Assembly (NCBI GenBank): GCA_963921825.1
Contig: OY997596.1
Coordinates: 4,097,001 to 4,161,000, forward strand
DNA from: Erodium maritimum
Lineage: Eukaryota > Streptophyta > Magnoliopsida > Geraniales > Geraniaceae
Length of the DNA: 64,000 bases
Reading direction: 5' to 3'
Shown: one piece after another, positions 20,160-29,469 of the stretch
How the letters are laid out: each line of letters begins with the position of its first letter
How positions within the stretch are numbered: position 1 is the stretch's first letter
Position numbers and translations under genes: made by a program
The notes under the pieces: model-generated
Seen by the model: the letters and a program-made list of their open reading frames with translations, nothing else
Told to the model about the DNA's origin: nothing
Database searches by the model: none

Positions 20160-22016
20160 GTGCATTTTGGAGTAGTCATGCCCTTTTTTCGCTCCTTCTC
20201 CTCTACGATAATCTCCTCGTATGGCGATTATCGTAGTATCGTTTCTGCCAATTTTGGTAAGGATTCTCGTCATGCCAAGGGTGGTTCCAAGGAAGGGCAC
20301 AGACGATCTACCAAACCGAGGGCGTTCAAGACTATCGTTAAGAACTCCGATAAGGGTTCATCTGTTCACATTGTGGACGCAAGAGGGGGCGTAGATCGAT
20401 CATGGAGAAGGGTCAAAAAGAAAAATTGGTCTTCGATCAGTTTGTTTCTGCGAATCAGGTACCTGTTGTTCCTACAACGCAGGCATATTTTTTTGGTGAT
20501 CAAGGCTAGATTGTCTCTCTTTCTGATCAGGTGCCTTTGGAGGTCGAAAAGGAGAAACTGTCTCTACAGCAGGCCATTCAATCATCCAAGCATGCCAGGC
20601 GTCGGAGATGAGTAAGAAAGACGAATATTATAGACGAGGATCTCTTCGTTTGCAACCTATCTTACAGAACCACAGAGGACTAGCTTTGGAACACCTTCAG
20701 TCCCTTTGGAGAAGTCACGGTTGTGTCTCCGTTATGTCGGCCAAATCTTAATCATCAGATGTACGGGTTCGTGCATTTCAGAACGAAGGAGGCGGCTGCT
20801 CAAGCCATTGCGAGCATGAATGGACTGAAATTGAACGGTTATATCCTGTTTGTTGTTCTTTCCAGGCGCCGAAATTCTAGCCATCTCGTCGGAGGAGAGA
20901 AGCGGAGCTTCCTTGCTTCTGGTTCTCTGAATTTGTTGGTCGGAATTTCAGGCAACGTGGATAATCGACCCGTAGTAGAGCACATGAGCGCCTGCGATGT
21001 CACTGTTGTGGAACAGAGCACTAACCGAGCGGTGGAGAACGACGGTCAGATTGGGTCGGGGTCTTCTGAGGTTGAGATTCAGTCATCGGATGATGTGGTT
21101 CAATCATCGGCGCTGTCTTCCAGTTGGTTGAGGTTCAGTCGCCGGTGTGCTTCTCCGGAGATTCGATTGAGAGATATTGTGGGGAGAAATATTTGGGCCA
21201 TCAATTGGGTTTGATTTCAAATTTCAAACCTGATTTGATTGCTGATTTTGGTCCTGGAAATCAGCCGAAGAGCTCGTGATTCTCTGCAAAAAAAATTGTA
21301 GATCAGATGGATTGGGTGACAACTCTTGGTCGTAGTGGGTTGATGGGTTGCTTGCGGGTCAAGCAACCAAAGCTCTGACCCATACCTAGGACCCATTGAG
21401 TCATGACCCGGTTCAGGAGATTTTTACCCTTGACCCGATCCAGGAAAGTCAAGACCCGGTTCAGGAATTTTCGAGCCTTGACACGGTGCAGGAAATTCAG
21501 GCAGCATCTGAACCGATTCAGGATGTTCCGGGTGAGTTCGGTGACGCCTCCGGGGGTAGTCCGTGAAAGGAGGCGTTACTCAAACCGAAGCGGGAGATTC
21601 GGCATCCCAAGCACTTATCGGATTTTTATACCGTTCATTGTAAAACAAGGGGTCGTTCTATGGATCGGGAACGCCGTGTTCACCCCGTTAACATTGGGAA
21701 AAAGATTGAGCAACGACGAACTGGTAAACCTCAAGCTTCTGATCCGCCACAGGGACCTGACACGTGGACTACAATCCGTACATTGGCTTCCAAGAAGAAA
21801 GATGCAATAACTCGTATCTAATTTGGGAGGCGAGGCTTGGCAGGGTTATCTTTTCTGTATTTTTGCTTTATGTTCTCGTGTTTTTTTAGGAACAGGCTTG
21901 GTCTTTTAGCTTCACTTGCTAGAGCTCCCTTGTAATCGTTTTGTTTTGGTCTCTGACCTTTTAGGCCCTTTCCTTCTCGGAAAGTGTCTTTCTAATTAAT
22001 TTTCGAGCTTAAAAAA
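20160..22016 (+). mobile_element. ORF1-only LINE-like element with RRM domain, copy 1
   Basis: The reading frame through 20633-21214 encodes an RNA-recognition motif: RNP2-like LFVCNL at about 20642, then an in-frame TAG at about 20687, then RNP1-like MYGFVHF at about 20759, followed by a low-complexity tail. Another frame ends TIRTLASKKKDAITRI and stops near 21820. Only about 190 bp of untranslated sequence follows before TTTTCGAGCTTAAAAAAAA at 22000-22015. No endonuclease or reverse transcriptase frame lies between ORF1 and the tail. RRM-bearing ORF1 proteins are known from plant L1-type LINEs. The left boundary is uncertain and the reading frame is degenerate. Confidence 0.65.
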
Positions 22017-23377
22017 AAGTACTCAATTAAAAATATACTACGAATCGAAAAGGAAAGTGCTAATTACCCAAAATCAATTCGAAACTTTACTTACAAAATT
22101 TATTTGACTAAAAGGCTAAACAGTAAGTACTATGAACAGTAATTAAACCTATTTTTGTAATTGTGTCAATAATTTTTTAAAAACTCTCTCAACTTTGAGA
22201 CTCTCTTCTAGCTCTAGTCGCACGAAGTTATGGTACTTTCCTCTATTCTGTCATTGTCGACATGCCTTCTACGGTGGTTCACGTCGTGCTTCCGGTCGTC
22301 GCTCCTGTTGATACTGCTCTCTGGGCGTTACCTTGTCCACTGCAGACCGCTCACGGTGCGGGGGAGAAGAGTCACCGGCAGAGAAAACCTAAGCCGACTA
22401 GGGCTCCCTCTGCCTCGCCGTCTGTGGTGAAGGTTTCGGCTCTCCCACATCCAGGAGAAGCCTCGGATGAGATCTCCTTCTCAATGGGGTCAGCCTCTCC
22501 TGCTCTGATCGTGAAACCAGGATGTGGGAGGCCTGTTACCAAACGACACACGGTTACTTCCTCTGCAAGTATGGGCCTTCTAGCCCTCCCTTCTTATAAA
22601 CCTTGTTCACCGCCCCCCATACCAGTCATGACCTCGCTCTGACTATTCCCCAACAGGGTGGCGCGGTTATTAGGGTTCCGCGGTCGTCAAATCCTCTCCA
22701 AGACGGAACAGTGGCTAGGGTTTCCTCACCATCGCGCCACGAGCATGCCCTGCCTCACCCCACTACGGGTGCATGGGTTAAGCCGGTCTCTAGCCCTCCT
22801 AGGGCAACACTGCTGCAGCAAGACCTGGCCAAAGGAAATGCACCGATGGAGGAACTCCCTAGGTCAGCAGCGGTGACTCTAGGGTTAGGACGGTGCCTCC
22901 CCGGCAAGGATAAGATCCCACTTATCCCGGCGTGTCTTGTATCACCGACAAGAATGGCGCGAGATCGGTCGAGCCACTTGGCTACGGAGGAGTTTGCTCC
23001 ACCCTCGACTGACTTGATCTTGGCATATCCGTAGTAATCGACAGTTCGAAAGTCTCATGTGAGCTGGAAACGACCTCAAAAGGCGGGTCCACACACGATT
23101 TTCGGGACCCAGTAATCGAAGAATTTGACGAAACCTCCAACACCGGATCGCCGGCCTTGCCCCACCAGCATTTGATTTCATGAGAACTGATTGCAAGTTC
23201 GGCCCGCTAGCACACGATTTTATTGTTTGCAACCTCGGCCTATTGTTGGCTCATACCCGGTGTCACCCTCGAAAGCTCCTTCTTCTCCACCACTAAAGGC
23301 TTGCTCTGTTTCGCAGGAACTCGATTTCTCACCAGACCGAATCCTACCTTTTCCAAGACGAGCAAGGAGGACGAGAA
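22017..23377. other. Unassigned degenerate region
   Basis: AT-rich to 22200, then GC-richer with overlapping frames (22262-22642 and 22603-23034, plus). Products are proline/serine-rich and unlike any family I know. The minus strand near 23300-23380 appears to continue the LINE ORF1 remnant found at 27235-27470 across the retrotransposon insertion. Confidence 0.3.
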
Positions 23378-23382
23378 GCACA

Positions 23383-23703
23383 TGTTACGAGCATATTTTG
23401 ATGAGTTATCAATATTGGGCTACAAATTAGTTGGGCTTTAATCTATCCGAGTGGGCTTTGTTAAGTGGGCTACTCAAGCCTTGTTAGTTAAAATTAGTTG
23501 ATGTACTTCTTTATTTGTCCCTTGTATACAAAAGGAAGAGGATGAATGAAAGTAGCAGGTTTTACCTCATTTGACAAAATATTACTCTCTCTACTCCTTC
23601 TCCTTCTCTCTCTACTCCTTCTCCTTCTTCTTCTCTTCTCCTTTCATATACAGGAACCCTAAATTCTATCAATTTTCTCATACTCTTCATTTAGAGTGTA
23701 TCA
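23383..23703 (+). repeat. 5' LTR of the gene-capturing element
   Basis: Starts TGTTACGAGC and ends AGTGTATCA. Contains CT-rich tracts (23585-23640). Same length as the 3' LTR. Confidence 0.9.
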
Positions 23704-23734
23704 TTGGTATCAGAGCCTCTTTCTAGGCAATCTG

Positions 23735-24175
23735 ATGGCTGAAATTTTTTTTCCTTCAACTTTAAATATGGAGCTTCATGGCATCAATGAATCACTTGTT
23801 GGTGTTAGGGTTCATATGGATAAAGTTGTTGACATGCTAAAGGGCTTGCTTTCAAGATTACCAGACCCACCGAGTAAGTTATATGTAGCACCTTCATCCT
23901 CTTTGGTCTCTGCTGCAAGTTTGGGTGACGACCCAGTTAGAAAATCAGAGATCGTTCTTGTTGATTCTAAGTCTGGGAGTGAAGTTGCAACTCAAGAAGT
24001 GACTGAATTCGACCAAGTCTTTAAAGGGGTTTCAGATTATTGTCCGATTCTATTATGGGTAATGCATATTTCTGGTGCCTCCAAGGTGTTCGATGAAATG
24101 CCAACATCACAAGTGGTGAACCATATTAAGGTATGCCCAGTACCATTCGAATTACAGTCTCTAGTTACACCTTAG
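23735..24175 (+). CDS. First ORF of the gene-capturing element (unknown)
   Basis: 146 codons from the first ATG after the PBS. The N-terminal half ([16 protein letters not shown]) is not a recognisable gag. Near the C-terminus the stretch [10 protein letters not shown] resembles a pentatricopeptide-repeat helix, which could be another captured host fragment, but the match is short. It overlaps the start of the long ORF by about 40 bp in another frame. Confidence 0.45.
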   Translation: MAEIFFPSTLNMELHGINESLVGVRVHMDKVVDMLKGLLSRLPDPPSKLYVAPSSSLVSAASLGDDPVRKSEIVLVDSKSGSEVATQEVTEFDQVFKGVSDYCPILLWVMHISGASKVFDEMPTSQVVNHIKVCPVPFELQSLVTP

Positions 24176-26844
24176 ATGGTCTTGGAATGGTTATTTGGCC
24201 TACTGGAGTTGGCACATCTCTCATTCTTGGACATGAAATTTTTTTAGATGTACAAAGTTCTCTTTCTAATACTTACTATGATGTTGTGGACTCAATGTCA
24301 GTAAATTCTGTTGTGGTTCCATGGGAACAACTATATTTTGGTGCAAAACTTTTCAATAGGTTTGTAGTGGCATCAGTGACAGTTGAAGCAGTGGCTGTTA
24401 TTCATGGGTTTTCTTGTAAGGTTACGGTGGGTGTTGGCATAAAGCAACTAATTACATTTAGAAACGAAGATTTTGAATGGGTACATGATATGAAGATTGA
24501 TGAAGATGTACTAGTGATGGCCTGGGATTTGATGGGTAGTGTGGGAATGAATAGTTCAGTTTACACCCATTTTGGAGTGCATCAGGCTGGAATGAGTCTA
24601 TACATTTTGCTATATGGGGTTCCTCTACTTTGGGTAGATACTGAACGAGGTGTTTCTCCATCAATCTTGAGGGGAGTAATTGATTTCAAAAGGAAACCTT
24701 GGCCTCAATTTATAAAGAGTGCTAAAAGCCTTATTCAAAAAATGTTGGATCCTGATCCCAAGAAGCGTCTGACTGCTCAACAAGTGCTTGAACATCCATG
24801 GTTACAAAATGAAAACAAAGCTCCATATGTCCCACTAAGAGATATTGCGAGGACCAGGCTTAAGCACTTCTCTATTTTGAACAGATTTAAAAAGAGAGCT
24901 CTATGTGTAATTGTTCAACACTTGTCTATTGAAGAGGTAGAAGTGATTACAGACATGTTTGTTTTGATGAACACGGATAATGATGGGAAAATAACATTTT
25001 GGGAATTAAGAGTCGGACTTTGCAAGGTTGGTTCGCAACTAGCTGTTATTGAGATTAAAATGTTGATGGGAGTAGCTGATATTGATGGGAATGAAGTACT
25101 TGATTATTGGGAGTTTGTAGCAGTGACTATTCACTTGCAGAAGATGGAGAATGATGACCACTTCCGCAGAGCATTTGTATTTTTTGACAAAAGTGGGAGC
25201 AGAATTATTGAGTTGGATGAGCTACAACAAGCCTTAGCTGATGAATTGAGTGTAACTGACAGTGATGAGCTCAAAGACATCATGTGTGGGGTCGACATTG
25301 ACAGGGATAAGCAAATCAGTTATGAGGAGTTGGTGGCTATGATGAAAGCTAATACATGTTTTGGCTTGGTTGAGGTATGCCAACTCCCATTCATTTCCTA
25401 TTCGCTGATTCTAGCTTCACAGTCTACTGAATTTGAAATAAGTCCTATTGCTATTGATTATATATTATGCTTCTATCAAGAAATGAGTTATAGAAACACT
25501 CGTGGGCTAAGTGGTGATTTAGATGATAAAGTAATGAATGATGATATGTGGCCGTCACCCCTTCAAAATGCTGAAAATTTTGAGTATGTTCTTTTGAGTA
25601 TGGTTGGGAAAGGGAATTTGTTTAAGAGGACCCATGATTGCAAGACTTCAACTCTGATACTATTTCATATGGGTACAAATGAGTTATTATCCTTACACGT
25701 TGATTTATATGATCGGGTTGCACAAATCTCGGAGAGTAGATTCTATGCTCGGATTGGAATTAAATATGTTTTTAAGAATTATGATGTTGTTTGCGGTAGC
25801 CATAAAGCGGGCAGTGAGGAATTTTTTTCCATGGGAAATTCAATCCTGATAGTCATATTTATCACTTATATTGGTGGAGTTCTTTCCTCTAAGGAATTAG
25901 TGCAAGGATGGTTCGGTTTTTGGTTAACCAAAGGAATCATATTTCCAACCCTCACACATAATTCTCTGTTGCAATTTATGTTAAAATTATGGACAGCAAG
26001 TACATCAATACATGGTCAGGGGATGGACAACACAAGGCCTCGGCAAATTCAAGGCCACCAATGCTATTACAGTTCTGAGAGACACCTTAAAGATTATAAT
26101 CTTCAACTCCAAACCACAGTAGAGGATGGGTTTTCTGGAATAAAGAACTGGACTTCAAGATTAAGTCGTGCATTGGAGCAGAAGATGGTTGATTGGATAT
26201 GGGAGATAGAGAATGTGAATGTATCTGGGTCCATGGGTTCTGAAGAATTGCAGTCATTGGGCTTTCCCATTATCATGTACCCTGGCTCCTTATCACGTTG
26301 GGTCATTGCTTCACACCAATTCCAACTTATTGTGAGTGTATCTAATTGTTTGGCAACTCAGGTTACCATGAAAAGAGAGGTTGAGAAGCAGCTTGTTCAC
26401 ATGAAGTCCCTGGATACAATTGGCCAAAGAACTTCACATTATGGAGGTATCACAGAGAATAGATGGGCTGGTAAAGCTCATTTTTGGGACAATAGTTGCA
26501 AGAAAGAAGGCAAAATCAAGAAAGGGAGACAAGTTTATCTGGAAGGTTATGATATGGAAGGGAAAGCTGCAAGAGCTTATGATCTCGCTGCATTCAGGTA
26601 TTGGGGGCCTCCAACCCATATCAATTTTTCATTGAAAAATTATGAGCTAGAACTAGAGGAAATGAAGAATATGGAAGTTTCTGAAACACAATATGTTGTG
26701 GATTTGATCGAGCGTACACTCACTGCTCTTATTCTGAGGGTGTTGTATGTTCTGAAACAAGAACATGAGATGTTGTGTAGGGGTGAAAATGGGAAACCAA
26801 ACATCAGATTCGTGATTTATGAGGTGTTTAATTGTACTAATTAG
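24133..26844 (+). CDS. 903-codon fusion ORF: CDPK kinase end + EF-hands ... AP2 domain
   Basis: Single open frame. Residues about 151-407 correspond to a plant calcium-dependent protein kinase from the SLYILLYG segment through the C-lobe ([18 protein letters not shown]), the autoinhibitory junction ([13 protein letters not shown]) and four EF-hands. The ATP-binding lobe, HRDLK and DFG motifs are absent, so it cannot be a kinase. The EF loops are worn: position-6 glycine is replaced in loops 2-4 (Glu, Arg, Lys) and the first Asp of loop 1 is Asn. Residues about 767-848 are an AP2 domain of the AINTEGUMENTA/PLETHORA type (WDNSCKKEG insert, [23 protein letters not shown]). The 360 residues between, and the N-terminal 150, are unrecognised and may be other captured pieces. 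Whether it is translated is unknown. Confidence 0.85.
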   Translation: MPSTIRITVSSYTLDGLGMVIWPTGVGTSLILGHEIFLDVQSSLSNTYYDVVDSMSVNSVVVPWEQLYFGAKLFNRFVVASVTVEAVAVIHGFSCKVTVGVGIKQLITFRNEDFEWVHDMKIDEDVLVMAWDLMGSVGMNSSVYTHFGVHQAGMSLYILLYGVPLLWVDTERGVSPSILRGVIDFKRKPWPQFIKSAKSLIQKMLDPDPKKRLTAQQVLEHPWLQNENKAPYVPLRDIARTRLKHFSILNRFKKRALCVIVQHLSIEEVEVITDMFVLMNTDNDGKITFWELRVGLCKVGSQLAVIEIKMLMGVADIDGNEVLDYWEFVAVTIHLQKMENDDHFRRAFVFFDKSGSRIIELDELQQALADELSVTDSDELKDIMCGVDIDRDKQISYEELVAMMKANTCFGLVEVCQLPFISYSLILASQSTEFEISPIAIDYILCFYQEMSYRNTRGLSGDLDDKVMNDDMWPSPLQNAENFEYVLLSMVGKGNLFKRTHDCKTSTLILFHMGTNELLSLHVDLYDRVAQISESRFYARIGIKYVFKNYDVVCGSHKAGSEEFFSMGNSILIVIFITYIGGVLSSKELVQGWFGFWLTKGIIFPTLTHNSLLQFMLKLWTASTSIHGQGMDNTRPRQIQGHQCYYSSERHLKDYNLQLQTTVEDGFSGIKNWTSRLSRALEQKMVDWIWEIENVNVSGSMGSEELQSLGFPIIMYPGSLSRWVIASHQFQLIVSVSNCLATQVTMKREVEKQLVHMKSLDTIGQRTSHYGGITENRWAGKAHFWDNSCKKEGKIKKGRQVYLEGYDMEGKAARAYDLAAFRYWGPPTHINFSLKNYELELEEMKNMEVSETQYVVDLIERTLTALILRVLYVLKQEHEMLCRGENGKPNIRFVIYEVFNCTN

Positions 26845-26908
26845 TTCTCCGTCTTCAAAGAACTGAATCAGATTCTTGAGGACAAGAATCATTTGAAGGA
26901 GAGGGTAA

Positions 26909-27229
26909 TGTAACGAGCATATTTTGATGAGTTATCAATATTGGGCTACAAATTAGTTGGGCTTTAATCTATCCGAGTGGGCTTTGTTAAGTAGGCTACT
27001 CAAGCCTTGTTAGTTAAAATTAGTTGATGTACTTCTTTATTTGTCCCTTGTATACAAAAGGAAGAGGATGAATGAAAGTAGCAGGTTTTACCTCATTTGA
27101 CAAAATATTACTCTCTCTACTTCTTCTCCTTCTCTCTCTACTCCTTCTCCTTCTTCTTCTCTTCTCCTTTCATATACAGGAACCCTAAATTCTATCAATT
27201 TTCTCATACTCTTCATTTAGAGTGTATCC
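26909..27229 (+). repeat. 3' LTR of the gene-capturing element
   Basis: Starts TGTAACGAGC and ends AGTGTATCC. Differs from the 5' LTR at only about four positions. Confidence 0.9.
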
Positions 27230-27234
27230 GCACA

Positions 27235-27470
27235 TGCCCATTAAATTTTAATCCGTTGAGCAAGTTGATTTCCTGCAGAGGAGACTCCTTGGATTTGAAT
27301 GACACAAAACCGAAGAAGAATCCGTGTCTGGTCGATATCTTTAGGACGGAGACGGGGAGAATCTCGTCGGAAGTCCCCAAAGTGTTCCGAGGAAGTACCA
27401 TACGGAGGTTGCGAAGAAATATCTCCGCCCCCGATCCGTAGCCATAATCGCTGTTCGGCACAGAGCACCT
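27235..27470 (-). pseudogene. LINE ORF1 RRM remnant
   Basis: The minus-strand frame contains HGFFFGFVSFKS, the RNP1 region of an RRM, followed by NLLNGLKFNGHV, the same element type as at 20.7 and 35.4 kb. It was cut by insertion of the gene-capturing retrotransposon; the flank left of 23378 seems to continue it. Confidence 0.55.
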
Positions 27471-28660
27471 GTTTCTTTTATCTTTATTCCAATCCGAGAT
27501 TTAGGAGGAAAGATGAGGCTCCGGCACCAAACTAGGCAATAGCACTTTTGGAGGATTGAGAACTTGTTGAAACAGTTTGATCACTTCCAATTCTGACGCT
27601 TTGGAAGTAAAACCCAAGCTTTAGCAGAGGTTCCAAGCGTTTTGAGCTTCAAGGGATTCTTCAGTAGTTGTATGTGCACCAGTGAACCAATTGAGGAGGC
27701 TAAAGAGGTAATGGAGGCTTCCGACCAAGCCGAGAGAGGATTACTTCAATAATCTCTGGAAGGAGAAAACAGGGAACTGCCCCGAACAAGAAGAGCCAAT
27801 CAAGACCAAAAGCAATACTCGCATAAAAGGAGAATCTCTTATGCTTCCGAAGCAAACAATGAACAAGATCCTTTTGCCAATAAAAAGAGCAATCCCGACG
27901 ATCAAGACCTACTCTTCTTCATACCACTCGTTATCCGAAGACTGGATCAAATTGCTGGAAGCTTTATGTCCCTGAATGATAGCACAAGTCTTGGACCCGG
28001 TATTATGAGTACGAGGGACATCCGGAGGAGGGATCGAATTGGATTTAGCCTGTCCCTTACAGGGGCCTTATTCTTGAGGGATGCATCCAACCACCCGTCG
28101 AAAGATTGCAACCAATCTAGTACTCCTTGAGACACGTTCCGAAGGTCCTTTATCGGAGGCTTCACAACGTTGTCCTTCAGAGGTCTTGCGCGACCAGTGG
28201 TACAATAATCCGATAATAAATAGGTTGGGGGTCGACTCGTACATTTCGGAGGATTGAGAAACATATCCTTCCACGGACCATCCACAAAATCCCCTGCAGG
28301 TCCTCCAATCGATTCAGCTAAGGGTTTAACCAAAATCTCATTGGGATCAAGCTCCTTACCCGGACAAGACGGAGGGAACTGTCACAGACTTTTGCGCATC
28401 CCCACCTACAAGAGCTTCCAAAGGCAAGTCGATAACAATATTAAACATAATTTGGACATGGAGAGGAGCTGTGTCTTCATTTTGAGACCTGTAACTCTCT
28501 CAATTTTGTTATCTTTTGTTACACAAACGAGTTTCACAACAATATACTTCTCTCCTCCTTGGTTCAATAACTCTTCAGGTATGCAAGTTTCTTTGTCACC
28601 ACCCCCTCAGCCGTTCTTGAATCTCTTCCATCACTCTCAGTCACCAACACCCCTTCGTGT
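27471..28660. other. No supported gene
   Basis: Minus-strand frames (for example 28333-27947) may be more of the LINE ORF1 remnant, but no motif supports this. From about 28480 plus-strand T-rich sequence could be the 5' leader of the resistance-gene homologue. Confidence 0.3.
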
Positions 28661-28676
28661 GTCCACGACTCCTGTT

Positions 28677-28744
28677 ACTATTGTTGTTGTTGTTGTTGTT
28701 GCTGCTGTTGCTGTTGTTGTTGTTGTTGTTGTTGCTGTTAATAA
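28677..28744 (+). repeat. (TTG)n microsatellite
   Basis: TTG/CTG trinucleotide run with a few interruptions. It produces the apparent poly-Val frame at 28254-28778, which is not a gene. Confidence 0.9.
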
Positions 28745-29073
28745 CGTTGTTAATTTGAATCTTTTATGCTTCAAGTGAGGGACAATATATACTATTTCTT
28801 TTACTTTGTTCTTTTTCTCTCTTTATGTCATTGTTAAATTCCTTTATCGTTTGAGGGAGGGACAATACCAGTGAAGTATTCCTTTCCTCTTGAATTTTGA
28901 GTTGAGTGTATGTTCTGCACAAGTTTCATTACATATTGTTTGGATCACAAACTGCTTCAGAGGTTGTTCAATTGTTCTGCTATCTATTCAGGTTCAGGCT
29001 CAGGTTAGTACTGATTTCAATTTCCCAATTAAGCTGTGTTATTATCTTCAACAAGATTTGATAATTAACTTAA

Positions 29074-29401
29074 GGGGTAACCATGGGTCCTAACCCTCTT
29101 TGAGGTTTGTTTTGGCGATCCGAACTGGGCTTGATCTTTTTTTGCACTTTCCAACTGTGAACTTTCCATTTTTTGTACAAACTAACAATTTTCGTCTATT
29201 TTGACGATTCCGTTAGTTTTTTGGACATGTGCTGGTCACGTGCACATTACCATTTTTCTAACGGAATCGTCAAAATAGACGGAAATTATTAGTTTGTTCA
29301 AAAAATGGAAAGGTCACAGTTGGCAAGTGCAAAAAAAAAGTCAAGCCCAATTAGGATCGCCAAAACAAACCTCAAAGAGGGCTAGGACCCCTGGTTTCCC
29401 C
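29074..29401. mobile_element. MITE family 1, copy 5 (upstream of the NLR gene)
   Basis: 328-bp palindrome GGGGTAACCATGGG...GGTTTCCCC with both arms complete. Flanks TTAACTTAA (29065-29073) and TTCACTCAA (29402-29410) match 7/9. It ends about 70 bp before the NLR start codon, probably in a 5' leader intron whose acceptor would be the TTTCCAG near 29460. Confidence 0.87.
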
Positions 29402-29469
29402 TTCACTCAATATGTGCTGATCAATGTCGAAATCAAATTTATATTTTGTGTAGTTTCCAGAAGAAAGCA

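Larger units (their letters stand above)
23383..27229 (+). mobile_element. Gene-capturing, non-autonomous LTR retrotransposon
   Basis: Complete structure: 5' LTR 23383-23703 and 3' LTR 26909-27229, both 321 bp with about four differences. A PBS (TTGGTATCAGAGCC, initiator-Met type) abuts the 5' LTR, a purine-rich PPT (GAAGGAGAGGGTAA) abuts the 3' LTR, and the target duplication GCACA is perfect (23378-23382 and 27230-27234). No protease, integrase, reverse transcriptase or RNase H is visible in the 3.2-kb interior. Instead two overlapping plus-strand frames carry host-derived coding sequence (see the ORF entries). The near-identical LTRs indicate a recent insertion, which must have used enzymes supplied by another element. 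Confidence 0.92.

Noticed and set aside
24585..25360. Active protein kinase gene
   Set aside because: Only the C-terminal lobe is present; nucleotide-binding and catalytic-loop motifs are missing, and it lies between LTRs.
28254..28778. 174-codon plus-strand frame
   Set aside because: Half of it is a TTG microsatellite read as poly-Val; no domain.
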